Shown here in pieces: positions 1 to 8,376 of a stretch of DNA of 64,000 nucleotides; positions within the stretch are counted from its first letter, which is position 1, and every line of letters begins with the position of its first letter. The DNA comes from Archaeoglobus sp. JdFR-24 (GTDB taxonomy: Archaea > Halobacteriota > Archaeoglobi > Archaeoglobales > Archaeoglobaceae): positions 1-64,000 of the forward strand of contig MTML01000022.1 in NCBI GenBank assembly GCA_002011215.1. The letters run 5' to 3'. The notes below the pieces were generated by a model that ran no database searches, had not been told where the DNA came from, and saw nothing but the letters and a program-made list of their open reading frames with translations. The position numbers and the translations under genes are program-made.

Positions 1-1
1 G

Positions 2-67
2 ACCGTGCCACTCAGCAGACTCGTTCACTACTCTCAGAAACGCATTGGAACCTACGAAGTCAAGTAA
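2..67 (+). CDS. Amino-acid ABC transporter permease, C-terminal end (partial)
   Basis: The window opens inside a gene whose last 21 codons read in frame from base 2 to the TAA at 65-67. The tail includes VPLSRLVHYSQKRIGTYEVK, which resembles the C-terminus of HisM/GlnP-type permeases (LSRLVRYLE-like). It lies directly upstream of a polar amino-acid transporter ATPase on the same strand, which fits one ABC operon. The rest of the gene is outside the window, so the family call rests on this short tail and the neighbour. Confidence 0.6.
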   Translation, partial: TVPLSRLVHYSQKRIGTYEVK

Positions 68-190
68 GTGACGTTTAAACGTTTAACAATGTCTAAACTT
101 AAAGCATTAAAACAAGTGTAATATAAAACGGTACCTAAAACTTAAAGACCTTACAAAAAATTCATAAAACAAACCACATATTCTTTTCTG

Positions 191-922
191 ATGACGGTTC
201 AGCTTGAGATCTCAGGACTCTACAAGAAGTTTGACGACCTGACTGTTCTGAAAGACATAAATATGCAGGTGCGAAAGGGAGAAGTTGTAGTTATTATCGG
301 CCCCTCTGGAAGTGGAAAATCAACCCTTTTGCGATGCATAAACAGGCTTGAGGAACCTACAAGTGGCAGAATATTTCTCGATGGAGTTGATATAACCGAC
401 AAAAAGGTAGATATTAATAAGATCAGGCAGAAGATAGGAATGGTTTTTCAGCAATTTAATCTTTTTCCTCACCTTACTGCCCTTCAAAATGTCATGCTTG
501 CTCCGGTAAAGGTTAAAGGGATTGATAAGAAAGAAGGGGAAAGTATTGCTCGAAAGCTGCTTGAAAAAGTCGGGCTTGGTGATAAGATTGATCACTACCC
601 TTCACAGCTCAGCGGTGGACAGCAACAAAGGGTGGCAATTGCAAGAGCTTTAGCGATGAATCCTGAGGTTATGCTTTTTGATGAGGTTACCTCTGCTTTA
701 GATCCCGAACTCGTTAAGGAGGTTCTGGATGTTATGAAACAGCTCGCCAGAGATGGAATGACCATGCTGGTAGTAACTCATGAAATGGGATTTGCCAGAG
801 AAATGGGAGACAGAGTTATCTTTATGGATAAAGGTGTGATTGTAGAAGAGGGTTCACCGGAGGAGATTTTCTCAAACCCGAAAAATCCACGAACCAAGAA
901 GTTCTTAAGTGTTATACTCTAA
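191..922 (+). CDS. Polar amino-acid ABC transporter ATP-binding protein (GlnQ/HisP family)
   Basis: This is the cytoplasmic ATPase that would energise uptake of a polar amino acid with the permease ending at 67. The 243-residue length is normal for the family. Walker [10 protein letters not shown] is at residues 37-45, the Q-loop is in [12 protein letters not shown], the signature [15 protein letters not shown] starts at residue 140, Walker B MLFDE is at 161-165 and the switch His is His197 in VVTHEMGF. The usual family text LFDEPTSALDP reads [11 protein letters not shown] here, a small oddity that keeps the catalytic Glu. It starts 123 bases after the permease stop, so it may have its own promoter. 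The substrate cannot be read from the sequence. Confidence 0.9.
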   Translation: MTVQLEISGLYKKFDDLTVLKDINMQVRKGEVVVIIGPSGSGKSTLLRCINRLEEPTSGRIFLDGVDITDKKVDINKIRQKIGMVFQQFNLFPHLTALQNVMLAPVKVKGIDKKEGESIARKLLEKVGLGDKIDHYPSQLSGGQQQRVAIARALAMNPEVMLFDEVTSALDPELVKEVLDVMKQLARDGMTMLVVTHEMGFAREMGDRVIFMDKGVIVEEGSPEEIFSNPKNPRTKKFLSVIL

Positions 923-1054
923 AAATGATGTTTGGTGTTTGAAGTATACTTGAACAGGCTATGTCAGTTTTTACTATCCCCTATTATAACCATTTAACCC
1001 CATCCCCAAAAACTTTGGCAATATTTAAATTCCCCTTTATCAAATTGAGTTATC

Positions 1055-1876
1055 ATGAGCAAAAAAGAGAGTGGTCAGAGTAAACTCATAATAAAAAGAG
1101 ATGGTTATCCCAGTAAAGGTGAGCTTGTAATCGGTACTGTAACCAGAGTTCTGGATTTTGGTGCGTTCGTTTCACTTGATGAGTACGAGAATAAAGAAGG
1201 TCTGATCCACATAAGTGAAGTGGCTGCCGGATGGATTAAAGATATCAGAGACCATGTTAAGAAGGGTCAAAAAGTTGTTTGCAAGGTACTCGATACAAAT
1301 CCCAGAAGGGGTCATATCGATCTATCAATTAAGGATGTGAACGAAAGACAGCGGAGAGAGAAAATGCAGCAGTGGAAAAGCGAACAAAGAGCCTTTAAAT
1401 GGCTTGAGATAGCAGGAGAGAAGGCAGGTCTGAACAGAGAAGATCTGATTAAAATAGGTAAAAAGCTTCTAAAGGAGTACGAAACAATTTACGGTGCTTT
1501 TGAGGAGGCAGCATTCGAAGGTTATGAGATACTCTCTAAGATCACAGGAGAGGAGGCTGCAAAGAGCATCTCAGAAATAGCAAGAGAGAACATAAAACCC
1601 CACAGAGTTAAGGTAAGGGGATATCTCGAGTTAAAAAGCAACGCCCCAGATGGGATCGAGAGAATAAAAAAAGCTTTGATGGAAGCATATGAGGTTGGCA
1701 ATCCAGACGATACTGAATTAAAAATTGAGTACATTGGAGCTCCAAGATACAGGGTGATACTTGAGGCAGAAGACTACAAATCAGCAGAGAAGTTACTCAA
1801 GAAAATCACCGACAGAATTCTGAAAAAGATTAAAAAACTCGGTGGCGAAGGGAACTTTGTCAGAGAGGCTGCCTGA
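1055..1876 (+). CDS. eif2a: Translation initiation factor aIF2 subunit alpha
   Basis: aIF2-alpha is one of three subunits of the factor that delivers initiator Met-tRNA to the small ribosomal subunit. The 273-residue protein starts its S1 RNA-binding domain near residue 20 (GELVIGTVTRVLDFGAFVSL) and runs through GLIHISEVA and GHIDLSIKDV. A helical middle domain follows (residues about 95-180), then an alpha-beta C-terminal domain that contacts the gamma subunit. It is followed at 68 bases by nop10 and then a PAC2 protein, a conserved archaeal gene order. An A/T-rich TATA-like stretch (ATATTTAAATT near 1020-1031) lies 25-35 bases upstream of the ATG, so the message probably has little or no leader. 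Confidence 0.96.
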   Translation: MSKKESGQSKLIIKRDGYPSKGELVIGTVTRVLDFGAFVSLDEYENKEGLIHISEVAAGWIKDIRDHVKKGQKVVCKVLDTNPRRGHIDLSIKDVNERQRREKMQQWKSEQRAFKWLEIAGEKAGLNREDLIKIGKKLLKEYETIYGAFEEAAFEGYEILSKITGEEAAKSISEIARENIKPHRVKVRGYLELKSNAPDGIERIKKALMEAYEVGNPDDTELKIEYIGAPRYRVILEAEDYKSAEKLLKKITDRILKKIKKLGGEGNFVREAA

Positions 1877-1943
1877 AGACTGAAAAGAGTATGCAGAGAA
1901 TATAAGTCCTCAAAAGGCTCAATATTATGCATGAAGGTGAATT

Positions 1944-2126
1944 ATGAGAGTAAAAATGAGAAAATGTGCTAAATGTAATAGATACACTTTTAAAGAGGTA
2001 TGTCCGGTGTGTGGAAGTAAAACGAGAACTCCAATCCCACCCAAATTTTCCCCTGAAGATCCGTATGGTAAGTACAGGAGAAAGTTGAGAATGGAGATCG
2101 GATTCTTTAATTTAAGGAAATCTTAG
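1944..2126 (+). CDS. nop10: H/ACA ribonucleoprotein component Nop10
   Basis: Nop10 is a small zinc-binding protein of the H/ACA guide complex, where it supports Cbf5 in pseudouridylation of rRNA. The 60-residue product has two CxxC pairs (CAKC and CPVC) in the N-terminal zinc ribbon, then the hallmark PPKFSPEDPYGKYRRKLR region. GGTGA at 1936-1940 sits three bases before the chosen ATG. A second in-frame ATG at 1956 (MRKCAKC) would give the more usual family length of about 56 residues but lies too far from the site. It sits between aIF2-alpha and the PAC2 gene and is probably co-transcribed with both. Confidence 0.93.
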   Translation: MRVKMRKCAKCNRYTFKEVCPVCGSKTRTPIPPKFSPEDPYGKYRRKLRMEIGFFNLRKS

Positions 2127-2143
2127 TATAAGGAGGTGATTTT

Positions 2144-2923
2144 TTGTTGAATAAGGTTGATATCAGATATTTTAAAAAACCGGAAGAGCTAAATCTCAAA
2201 GACCCGGTCATGATAGAAGGTTTGCCTGGGATAGGGCATGTGGGGAAGCTTGTAGCCGACCATCTCGTTAAAGAGCTTAGAGCTGAAAAAGTACTGGAAA
2301 TCTATTCCTATCACTTCCCACCCCAGGTTATGGTTGAGGAAGATGGAACAATCAGGATGCCTAAAAACGAAGTATATGTCCACAGATCTTCAGACAGTTC
2401 CCCAGACTTGCTGATTCTTGTCGGCGATTTTCAGAGCATAAGCAGCGATGGACATTTCGAGCTTGTAAACGCATACATAGATATTGCCAAAAAGTTTGGA
2501 GTCAAGAGGATTTACACCCTGGGTGGATACGGTATAGGAAAGCTTGTTGAGGAGCCATATGTCCTCGGAGCTGCAAACAGCAAAAAGCTTGTTGAGGAGC
2601 TCAGTGTATATGGTATAAAGTTTGAGAAGGGTGAACCAGGTGGAGGAATAATAGGAGCTTCAGGTCTGATTCTTGGAGTCGCACAGATTGAAGGGATCGA
2701 TTCTGCTTGTCTCATGGGAGTTACATCAGGCTACATGGTGGATCCAAAAAGTGCAAAGGCTGTTCTTGATGTGCTTATGAAGATGCTCAACATAAAGGTG
2801 AGTGTAGAGGCTTTAGATGAGAGAGCCAAGGAGATGGAGAGGCTGATCGCTCAGATCAGAGAAATGCAGGAAGCCACAGTACAGCAGTGGAAGAGTGATG
2901 AAGATCTGGGCTACTTCAGGTAA
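2144..2923 (+). CDS. PAC2 family (proteasome assembly chaperone-like) protein
   Basis: The 259-residue protein belongs to the archaeal PAC2 / ATP-grasp-like superfamily, related to proteasome assembly chaperones. Family traits are IEGLPGIGHVGKLVADHL near residue 24, LILVGDFQ near residue 86 and the glycine-rich IYTLGGYGIG and GGGIIGASGLILG segments. The C-terminal 40 residues are charged and helical (ERLIAQIREMQEATVQQW) and could form a coiled coil. The start is TTG, set by a full AGGAGGTGAT site at 2131-2140; a second TTG follows at once, so either could be used. It ends the aIF2-alpha/nop10 unit. A direct proteasome role in archaea is inferred from the family name, not shown here. Confidence 0.85.
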   Translation: MLNKVDIRYFKKPEELNLKDPVMIEGLPGIGHVGKLVADHLVKELRAEKVLEIYSYHFPPQVMVEEDGTIRMPKNEVYVHRSSDSSPDLLILVGDFQSISSDGHFELVNAYIDIAKKFGVKRIYTLGGYGIGKLVEEPYVLGAANSKKLVEELSVYGIKFEKGEPGGGIIGASGLILGVAQIEGIDSACLMGVTSGYMVDPKSAKAVLDVLMKMLNIKVSVEALDERAKEMERLIAQIREMQEATVQQWKSDEDLGYFR

Positions 2924-2967
2924 CTACTTCAAAATTCCAGACTTTCTTTTTTCCACCCAGTTAGAGT

Positions 2968-3693
2968 ATGTATGAAATTCTGATTGGCTGCTGTGGATTT
3001 CCTGTTTCATTCGACAGATATCTGGAATGCTTCAATGTCGTTGAGATACAGAAGACTTTCTATAAACCACCAAAACCTGAAACTGCATTCAGGTGGAGAG
3101 ATAAAACTAACGAAAGAAGTTTTGAGTTTACAGTCAAGGCATGGCAACTCATAACCCATCCATCCTCAAGCCCCACCTACAGAAAAGCAGGATTAAAGCT
3201 TGATGGGCTGGAAAAGGCAGGATTTTTCAGACCAGTAAAGATTGTTTTTGATGCATGGGAAAAGACAAAAGAAATAGCTGAGATTCTTGGTGCCAGAAAA
3301 ATAATTTTTCAAACACCTGTATCTTTCAGAGAAAGTGAAGAGAATATCAGCAACATGAGGGAGTTCTTTACCACTATATCAGATAAAAAATTCAGCTTCA
3401 TATGGGAGCCACGCGGGTGGAAAAAGGACAGCGTGTATGAAGTGTGTAAAGAGCTCAATCTTGTTCACTGCGCCGACCCATTCGTCACAAGACCATCCTT
3501 CGGAGAGTTCTATTATTTGAGGTTGCACGGAGGTCATAAAAAAATGTATTCTCACAAATATACAACTGAAGAACTCCAGTGGCTTTACAATTTCCTAATT
3601 AATTCGGGCAGAGAAAAAGCATATGTCCTGTTTAATAATAAAAGCATGTTCGAAGATGCATTTGAATTTAAAAGGGTTTTGAGCAAAATCTGA
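2968..3693 (+). CDS. DUF72 family protein
   Basis: The 241-residue protein is a DUF72 (YecE-like) TIM-barrel-type protein of unknown biochemical role. Typical marks are the N-terminal IGCCGFPVSFDRYLECFNVV, then VEIQKTFYKPPK, FEFTVKAWQLITHP, the WEPRGW motif and the closing YYLRLHGG and YVLFNNK segments. It starts 44 bases after the PAC2 gene on the same strand and ends convergently with the gene at 3772. No signal peptide or membrane segment is visible. The family call is firm; function is not. Confidence 0.85.
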   Translation: MYEILIGCCGFPVSFDRYLECFNVVEIQKTFYKPPKPETAFRWRDKTNERSFEFTVKAWQLITHPSSSPTYRKAGLKLDGLEKAGFFRPVKIVFDAWEKTKEIAEILGARKIIFQTPVSFRESEENISNMREFFTTISDKKFSFIWEPRGWKKDSVYEVCKELNLVHCADPFVTRPSFGEFYYLRLHGGHKKMYSHKYTTEELQWLYNFLINSGREKAYVLFNNKSMFEDAFEFKRVLSKI

Positions 3694-3771
3694 GTTCTAA
3701 GAATATATACAAAAAATGAGATATGAGTCGCTTAAAATGTAAAAAATATTTGAAGAGAACAAAAAACGCAG

Positions 3772-4566
3772 CTAATTTTTGAATATTGACCTCAAAAAAT
3801 CAGCCTCTTTCTCAAGCACACTCACTTTGTCTTTAAAACTCATCCTGCCATAGCCCAAATCGTCAAGTTCAACTGTAATCTTTCCGTCATAACCAAGCTC
3901 CTTTAATTCGATTAAAATATCTCTGACCACAGGAGAGTTTAGTGCAGAAATGTGTCTTCCATTTTCGTCAAATCCACTAACATGCACGTTCTCTATTTTT
4001 TCAAATAACTCTAAAAACTTTAAAGGCTCAACAGTTCTGTTTTTAGTCGCATGATTGATATCAAATGTAAAACCCAACCCATGTTCTTCTACAACCTGAG
4101 TTATTTCCTCAGGAGTTTTACACAGGTAGTTTATCCCTGGCTCAGAGTTTTCAATACAGAGGCGAACCTTCTTGATCCGGCTGTATTTTGAGCAGATTCT
4201 AAGATACTTGTTCATCGAAGCATAATCAGCCCAGACCGGTTCTCTTGCAGCACTTCTTTTTCCAGCATGAACTGTAACTGGACTGGCTCTCAACATTGAA
4301 GCCAGATTGATAGAATATAGTGTTTCTATCAAGGTTAATTCACACACACCCGGATTTACTGAAACAGGATTTAGATCGAGAACAGCATTATGAACGGCTA
4401 GGCTCATCTTTTTAAGAGGTTCAAGCTTCTCTTCTCTCCTGTCAATCCAGAAATGGGGTGTCTCAACCCAGAACTCAAGTCCATCATATCCGGCAACCTC
4501 AACTGCTCTTGCGATACTATCTATGTCGTATTCGTAAAGAAACATACTTGAAAACAAAAATTCCAT
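3772..4566 (-). CDS. Sugar phosphate isomerase/epimerase (xylose isomerase-like TIM barrel)
   Basis: The 264-residue protein has the AP endonuclease family 2 / xylose isomerase-like fold. It opens with FSSMFLYEYDIDSIARAVEVAG and YDGLEFWVETPHFW. Likely metal ligands sit in CIENSE (Glu), FTFDINHA (Asp, His), NVHVSGFDENGRH (His) and ITVELDD (Glu), the order seen in this fold. These usually bind divalent metals and act on sugars or sugar phosphates, but the superfamily also contains endonuclease IV, so the substrate is open. The gene stands alone, convergent with the DUF72 gene and divergent from the tRNA-Asn locus. Confidence 0.75.
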   Translation of the reverse strand: MEFLFSSMFLYEYDIDSIARAVEVAGYDGLEFWVETPHFWIDRREEKLEPLKKMSLAVHNAVLDLNPVSVNPGVCELTLIETLYSINLASMLRASPVTVHAGKRSAAREPVWADYASMNKYLRICSKYSRIKKVRLCIENSEPGINYLCKTPEEITQVVEEHGLGFTFDINHATKNRTVEPLKFLELFEKIENVHVSGFDENGRHISALNSPVVRDILIELKELGYDGKITVELDDLGYGRMSFKDKVSVLEKEADFLRSIFKN

Positions 4567-4767
4567 GCCTCTCTTAAGATCCTCCGGTAATTGATTTTTT
4601 CGTTAACATTAGCATTCACCTTAGAACCCAGTTGCAAGTGTATCAGTAACTTATTTAAAAAGATCTGTGTTATAACCCGATACAGAGATGCAAAGATATA
4701 CTGGCGAATTTAATACTCCCTACATAGGACAAAATTTAAATTACCATCCTGATTATCAATGAATCGA

Positions 4768-4877
4768 GCCGCCGTAGCTTAGCTGGTAGAGCGTCCGGCT
4801 GTTAATCAGCTGGTTAATCGCCCATATGGGGCTGAACAGATACCGGACGGTCACAGGTTCGAATCCTGTCGGCGGCG
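4768..4877 (+). tRNA. tRNA-Asn (GTT) with intron
   Basis: The acceptor halves GCCGCCG (4768-4774) and CGGCGGC (4870-4876) pair fully, with G4877 as discriminator and no encoded CCA. The T arm is ACAGG-TTCGAAT-CCTGT (4853-4869). The anticodon stem is TCCGG (4794-4798) with CCGGA (4843-4847), and the loop CTGTTAA gives anticodon GTT at 4801-4803, hence Asn. A 37-nt insertion separates loop position 37 from position 38. Removing it leaves a 73-nt tRNA body. A TATA-like stretch lies about 35 bases upstream (TTTAAATTACC near 4734). Confidence 0.95.
4805..4841 (+). other. tRNA-Asn intron at the canonical 37/38 position
   Basis: The 37 bases between A4804 and A4842 interrupt the anticodon loop at the standard archaeal position 37/38. 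The insert contains complementary stretches (CAGCTGGTTAATCGCCC against GGGGCTG), so it can fold into the bulge-helix-bulge recognised by the archaeal splicing endonuclease. Exact ends can slide by one or two bases because adjacent A and T residues repeat. Confidence 0.8.
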
Positions 4878-5082
4878 TCCGCATTTCCGGTTTTACATTA
4901 TGAATGTTTTAATTATATCGTTAAAAGCTAATATGAATATTGCACTTAGAGTGTTTACTCTTAGAGTGATTGAAAGGAGTGTAACGAGAATTAACTCACA
5001 CTCCAACATACAATAAAACGTTCTGTGCCCTGATTGCCATATATTTGAAGGTATAGGGATACAGCCAATTATACTGCCTAAA
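4878..5082. other. Intergenic stretch with direct and inverted repeats
   Basis: No gene is visible between the tRNA-Asn and the protease stop. It holds a short direct repeat (CTTAGAGTG twice, about 4944-4968) and an inverted repeat GGAGTGT (4976-4982) with ACACTCC (4998-5004). An inner GAG/CTC pairing gives a hairpin of about ten base pairs with a bulge. The hairpin lies 79 bases past the end of the minus-strand hydrogenase operon and could end its transcripts, but no U tract follows it, so this is only a suggestion. Confidence 0.35.
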
Positions 5083-5529
5083 CTAATTATCTACAATCTC
5101 CAGAACCTTTTTCACAACTTTCGGAATTGCTGCTTTCACCTTTGGAGTGCAATCCTTACCAAAACTTTCCGCATCTTCTATTTCCACTGCTATAATCCTG
5201 ATATCTTTTGGTATCTCCTCTCCAAATACCTCCATCCCCATTCTGAGTGTCGTTATCAGGTTCATTCCGTGAGTGCCAGAGAGAGGAATGAATGAGAACT
5301 CTTCAAGGGTAAATTCGTAAATCGTTCCTGGCTCATTTCCGAGCCTTATCGCATCTACAATTATTGCAACATCATAACCGAGTATCTTATCGAGAACGTC
5401 AAAATCCCCCATGAAAAGGGCAAAGGTATCTACACTAAGATTTAACCTCTCAATTTCTTCAATAATCCTTATCCCCACGGCATCGTCACAAAGATTGGGG
5501 TTTCCAATTCCAATTATAACACATTTCAT
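5083..5529 (-). CDS. Hydrogenase maturation protease (HyaD/HycI family)
   Basis: This endopeptidase clips the C-terminus of the [NiFe] hydrogenase large subunit after nickel insertion. The 148-residue protein begins with the family motif GIGNPNLCDDAVGIRII, in which the second Asp of the pair is the expected nickel-sensing ligand. It then carries VAIIVDAIRLG and SGTHGMNLITTLRM, whose His is the other usual ligand. It is the last gene of the hdr-vhu operon, 16 bases after vhuA, whose product ends in a cleavable tail. Its target is therefore very probably VhuA next door. Confidence 0.92.
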   Translation of the reverse strand: MKCVIIGIGNPNLCDDAVGIRIIEEIERLNLSVDTFALFMGDFDVLDKILGYDVAIIVDAIRLGNEPGTIYEFTLEEFSFIPLSGTHGMNLITTLRMGMEVFGEEIPKDIRIIAVEIEDAESFGKDCTPKVKAAIPKVVKKVLEIVDN

Positions 5530-5545
5530 AAAAATAAAAATTAAA

Positions 5546-7003
5546 TCAGAAGTTTCTGAGTTTTCTGTGCAGACTGCCCTCGCTGTCGTAAACTTCGATC
5601 TCTATCGGCATCCTTCCGGGCAGTGTGTGGGTTGCACATGCCAGACAGAGGTCGTAGGGCCTGAATGCCATCTCAACGTAGTTGAGTATCTTCTCGTCAA
5701 CCTCGCCACCCTTTACAAATTTCTTCGCAGCGTTTCTGATTGCAAGGTTGATTGCCGCGTTGTTGTGTGTTGTTGCAACTATGAGGTTCGCCTCTTCCAC
5801 TATCCCCCTATCATCTGTTTTGTAGTGGTGTATCAATGTTCCACGAGGAGCCTCCAGTATTCCAACACCCTCTCCTGTGACCTCACCAAGTTCAGCCCTC
5901 ACATCCGAATTCGTTATGCTCTCATCCTGTGCGAGCTCGAGCACTCTTTCTGCAGCGTTCAGCAATTCAATCGCTCTTGCCCAGTGGAATGACAGTATGT
6001 AGTGGGCGGGTTTTTCGCCCAGAACCTCAAACATTTTCTCATAGTGTTCCTGTGCGAGAGGTGTGTTCATCCCCTCTGAAACATTGAGCCTTGGGAGCGG
6101 GCCAACACTGTAAATGCTCGTCCCCTCTCCATCTCTGATATCGTTCCAGCCTAATTGCTTCAGGTATGGAAACTTCATGTAGCTCCACGGAATAACTCTC
6201 TCAGCCAGATATTCCAGATACTCCTTGCCACTGAACATTCCTATCTCGTTACCGTTAGTATCAACTATCTTTTGCACACCATCATAATAGTTGACCCTTC
6301 CCTCATCATCAATCGTACCCATGTAGTTGAGGACAGTCCGGTATATGTCTCCTGTAACGAGTTCCATGTATTTCTCGTTTTTGAGGATGACGTTCTCAAA
6401 TATCTGAAGTGTGATCTGGCCGAGTTCAACAAGTTCTTTTGCAAGTTTCTCGATTTCCTGCCTTTCCTCCTCCTCAATTTTCTTAGACCATCCTCCCGGC
6501 AGGCCAGCTACTGGATGAATTGGCTTACCACCAAGGAGTTCGAATATCTTTACCGCACAGCTTCTCTTTCTCAGAACTTCCTTCGCAACATCCACCCCAA
6601 CTTTCTTTACGAGTCCAATGAGATTTCTTTCCGCTGGATCGGCCTCTGGCCCAACAACAAAATCGGGAAGACCGAGCGCATAGAGTATTACTGCATGATC
6701 CTCAACATAGTGAGCGTTCAAAAACAGTTCTCTTATCTTCTTTGCCGTTTCGGTGGGCTCCACACCATAGACTCCATCACCTGCCTTGGTTGCTGCGGTA
6801 TGGTGAACACCTCTGCAAACACCACATATCGTTGATACAGTCCTCGGAACCTCCTCGATTGGCAGTCCGGCAAGAAACTTTTCATAACCTCTGAACTCCA
6901 CGGTCTGGAAATAAGCATCGGCGAAGTTTCCGTTCTCATCCATAATTATCGTAATCTTTCCGTGACCCTCAAGCCTCGTCATGGGATTTATCTCAACCTT
7001 CAA
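5546..7003 (-). CDS. vhuA: F420-non-reducing [NiFe] hydrogenase large subunit (VhuA/MvhA)
   Basis: VhuA is the catalytic subunit that splits H2 at the NiFe centre of the cytoplasmic group 3c hydrogenase; the electrons go to HdrABC through VhuG and VhuD. The N-terminal nickel motif CGVC is at residues 60-63, after the NPMTRLEGHGKI opening typical of the family. The C-terminal motif DLCLACATH places Cys453 and Cys456 near the end. The 26 residues after His459 are the expected tail removed by the protease encoded just downstream. The length of 485 residues fits the full single-chain form rather than the split VhuA/VhuU form known in some methanogens. Confidence 0.95.
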   Translation of the reverse strand: MKVEINPMTRLEGHGKITIIMDENGNFADAYFQTVEFRGYEKFLAGLPIEEVPRTVSTICGVCRGVHHTAATKAGDGVYGVEPTETAKKIRELFLNAHYVEDHAVILYALGLPDFVVGPEADPAERNLIGLVKKVGVDVAKEVLRKRSCAVKIFELLGGKPIHPVAGLPGGWSKKIEEEERQEIEKLAKELVELGQITLQIFENVILKNEKYMELVTGDIYRTVLNYMGTIDDEGRVNYYDGVQKIVDTNGNEIGMFSGKEYLEYLAERVIPWSYMKFPYLKQLGWNDIRDGEGTSIYSVGPLPRLNVSEGMNTPLAQEHYEKMFEVLGEKPAHYILSFHWARAIELLNAAERVLELAQDESITNSDVRAELGEVTGEGVGILEAPRGTLIHHYKTDDRGIVEEANLIVATTHNNAAINLAIRNAAKKFVKGGEVDEKILNYVEMAFRPYDLCLACATHTLPGRMPIEIEVYDSEGSLHRKLRNF

Positions 7004-7016
7004 TCTTCCACCTCCA

Positions 7017-7970
7017 TCATTTCTTCCTATTTATCAGTGAGACTGGCAGTGAATATCTGTAAAGGAACTTCCCGAGGTTCGGTATCTTTTCAAGCATCTC
7101 ATCAACAGCCTCATCGGTCATAAGGGATGCCAGTGCCCCCACAGCTCTCGCACCGAAATCCTTTCCCGCGACCGGTCCACCACATCCCCTGCACGGAATG
7201 TTCACCTGTGGACATGAGCCATCACAGTCTCCCTGTGTTACCGGCCCCAGACACAGATAGCCCTGCTGTAGCAGACATTCTTCATCTGGAGTTCCCTCTA
7301 TCGTTCTTCTTACTTCTTCAATCGGCTTTCTGATTTCTCCTTTCTGAACAGGATTTCTCCTGCATGAGTCACACACGGATTTACCGCTTGTGATCCAGGA
7401 GCCTTTTGGTGGGAGTTCTCCCTTTATTATCGCCTCAACGGCTACCGCAACATGGTTATGGTGGGGTGGACAGCCACCTATGAAGTAGTCAACATCCACA
7501 ACCTGATGCAGGGCTTTAACTTCTCCATAGAACTCGGGCAGCGTTAATTTTGATCCGTTAACATCGTATTCAGTCTGTGGTAAAACTCCATCTGGATTGT
7601 CGGTGCTCCATGTGTTGATATAAGCTGTTTCAAGCAGCTCCTCCCTTTTGTGGAAGTTAGCCAGACCAGGAATCCCACCCATTGCGGCACAGGCTCCAAA
7701 TGCCACAAGAACCTTGGTCTTCTGCCTGAGAATCTTTATCACATGATCCTGTTCGCTCAACCTTACCGCTCCATCAACCAGAGCGACATCAATGGACTTA
7801 TCCTCCAAATTCTCAAGGTCCTTGTATTTCAGATCAACCACGGTTGGAGCCCACCAGACTATCTCGATGTTCTCGAGAGCATCAATAAGCTTCTCAGATA
7901 AATCTACAAGGGCCATCTCACATCCAGCACAACCGGCCGATAAATATACAGCAAGCTTAATCTTGGACAT
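7017..7970 (-). CDS. vhuG: F420-non-reducing hydrogenase small subunit (VhuG/MvhG)
   Basis: This subunit carries iron-sulfur clusters that relay electrons from the NiFe site. The 317-residue protein begins SAGCAGCEMALVDL, with the proximal cluster pair Cys14 and Cys17. Later ligands sit in VAFGACAAMGG, GGCPPHHN, CDSCRRNP and a cysteine-rich segment CLGPVTQGDCDGSCPQ followed by CRGCGG. There is no twin-arginine signal peptide, so the enzyme stays in the cytoplasm, as expected for the Mvh/Vhu type. It lies 13 bases upstream of vhuA and one base after vhuD in the operon. Confidence 0.94.
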   Translation of the reverse strand: MSKIKLAVYLSAGCAGCEMALVDLSEKLIDALENIEIVWWAPTVVDLKYKDLENLEDKSIDVALVDGAVRLSEQDHVIKILRQKTKVLVAFGACAAMGGIPGLANFHKREELLETAYINTWSTDNPDGVLPQTEYDVNGSKLTLPEFYGEVKALHQVVDVDYFIGGCPPHHNHVAVAVEAIIKGELPPKGSWITSGKSVCDSCRRNPVQKGEIRKPIEEVRRTIEGTPDEECLLQQGYLCLGPVTQGDCDGSCPQVNIPCRGCGGPVAGKDFGARAVGALASLMTDEAVDEMLEKIPNLGKFLYRYSLPVSLINRKK

Positions 7971-7971
7971 T

Positions 7972-8376
7972 TTACCACCTCAATGGCCCGAGTTCCCTAA
8001 TTTTGGCATCAAATTCTCTCATAACCTCTGCAAACCTGAGCCCCTCAGAACCGCTTATCCACTCGAGCCGTACCCTTTCTGGCTCGATACCCATCTCCAC
8101 AAGCATCTTCTGAATGAGCTTGAACCTTCTGGCAGCCTTGTAGTTTCCCTCTTTGTAGTGGCAGTCACCGGGATGGCAGCCACCTATAAGCACACCATCT
8201 GCATTTCGCAGAGTCTCAATGATAAATTCAGGTTCCACTCTCCCGGAACATGGCACTCTGATGATTTTGACAGTTGTAGGATAAGAATACCTCAGGCTTC
8301 CTGCGAGGTCTGCAGCCTGATATGTACACCAGTTGCAGGCGATAACGATTATGTTTGGCTCCCACTCACTCATCAC
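7972..8376 (-). CDS. vhuD: Hydrogenase delta subunit (VhuD/MvhD), [2Fe-2S] adaptor to HdrA
   Basis: MvhD-type proteins join the hydrogenase to heterodisulfide reductase and carry a [2Fe-2S] cluster. The 134-residue protein shows the family cysteine pattern CNWCTYQAADLAG near the start, then RVPCSGRVEPEF and GCHPGDCHYKEGN. Its start overlaps the end of hdrB by four bases, which ties it to HdrB translation. It stands alone here rather than fused to HdrA as seen in some relatives. Confidence 0.94.
   Translation of the reverse strand: MMSEWEPNIIVIACNWCTYQAADLAGSLRYSYPTTVKIIRVPCSGRVEPEFIIETLRNADGVLIGGCHPGDCHYKEGNYKAARRFKLIQKMLVEMGIEPERVRLEWISGSEGLRFAEVMREFDAKIRELGPLRW

Noticed and set aside
4976..5004. 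Inverted repeat as a definite terminator of the hydrogenase operon
   Set aside because: The hairpin is plausible but has no following U tract on the minus strand, so it is kept only as a low-confidence note.
5411..6835. Long plus-strand frames (193 and 226 codons) across the hydrogenase protease and large subunit genes
   Set aside because: They are antisense shadows of intact, motif-bearing genes. They have no ribosome sites and no recognisable domains.
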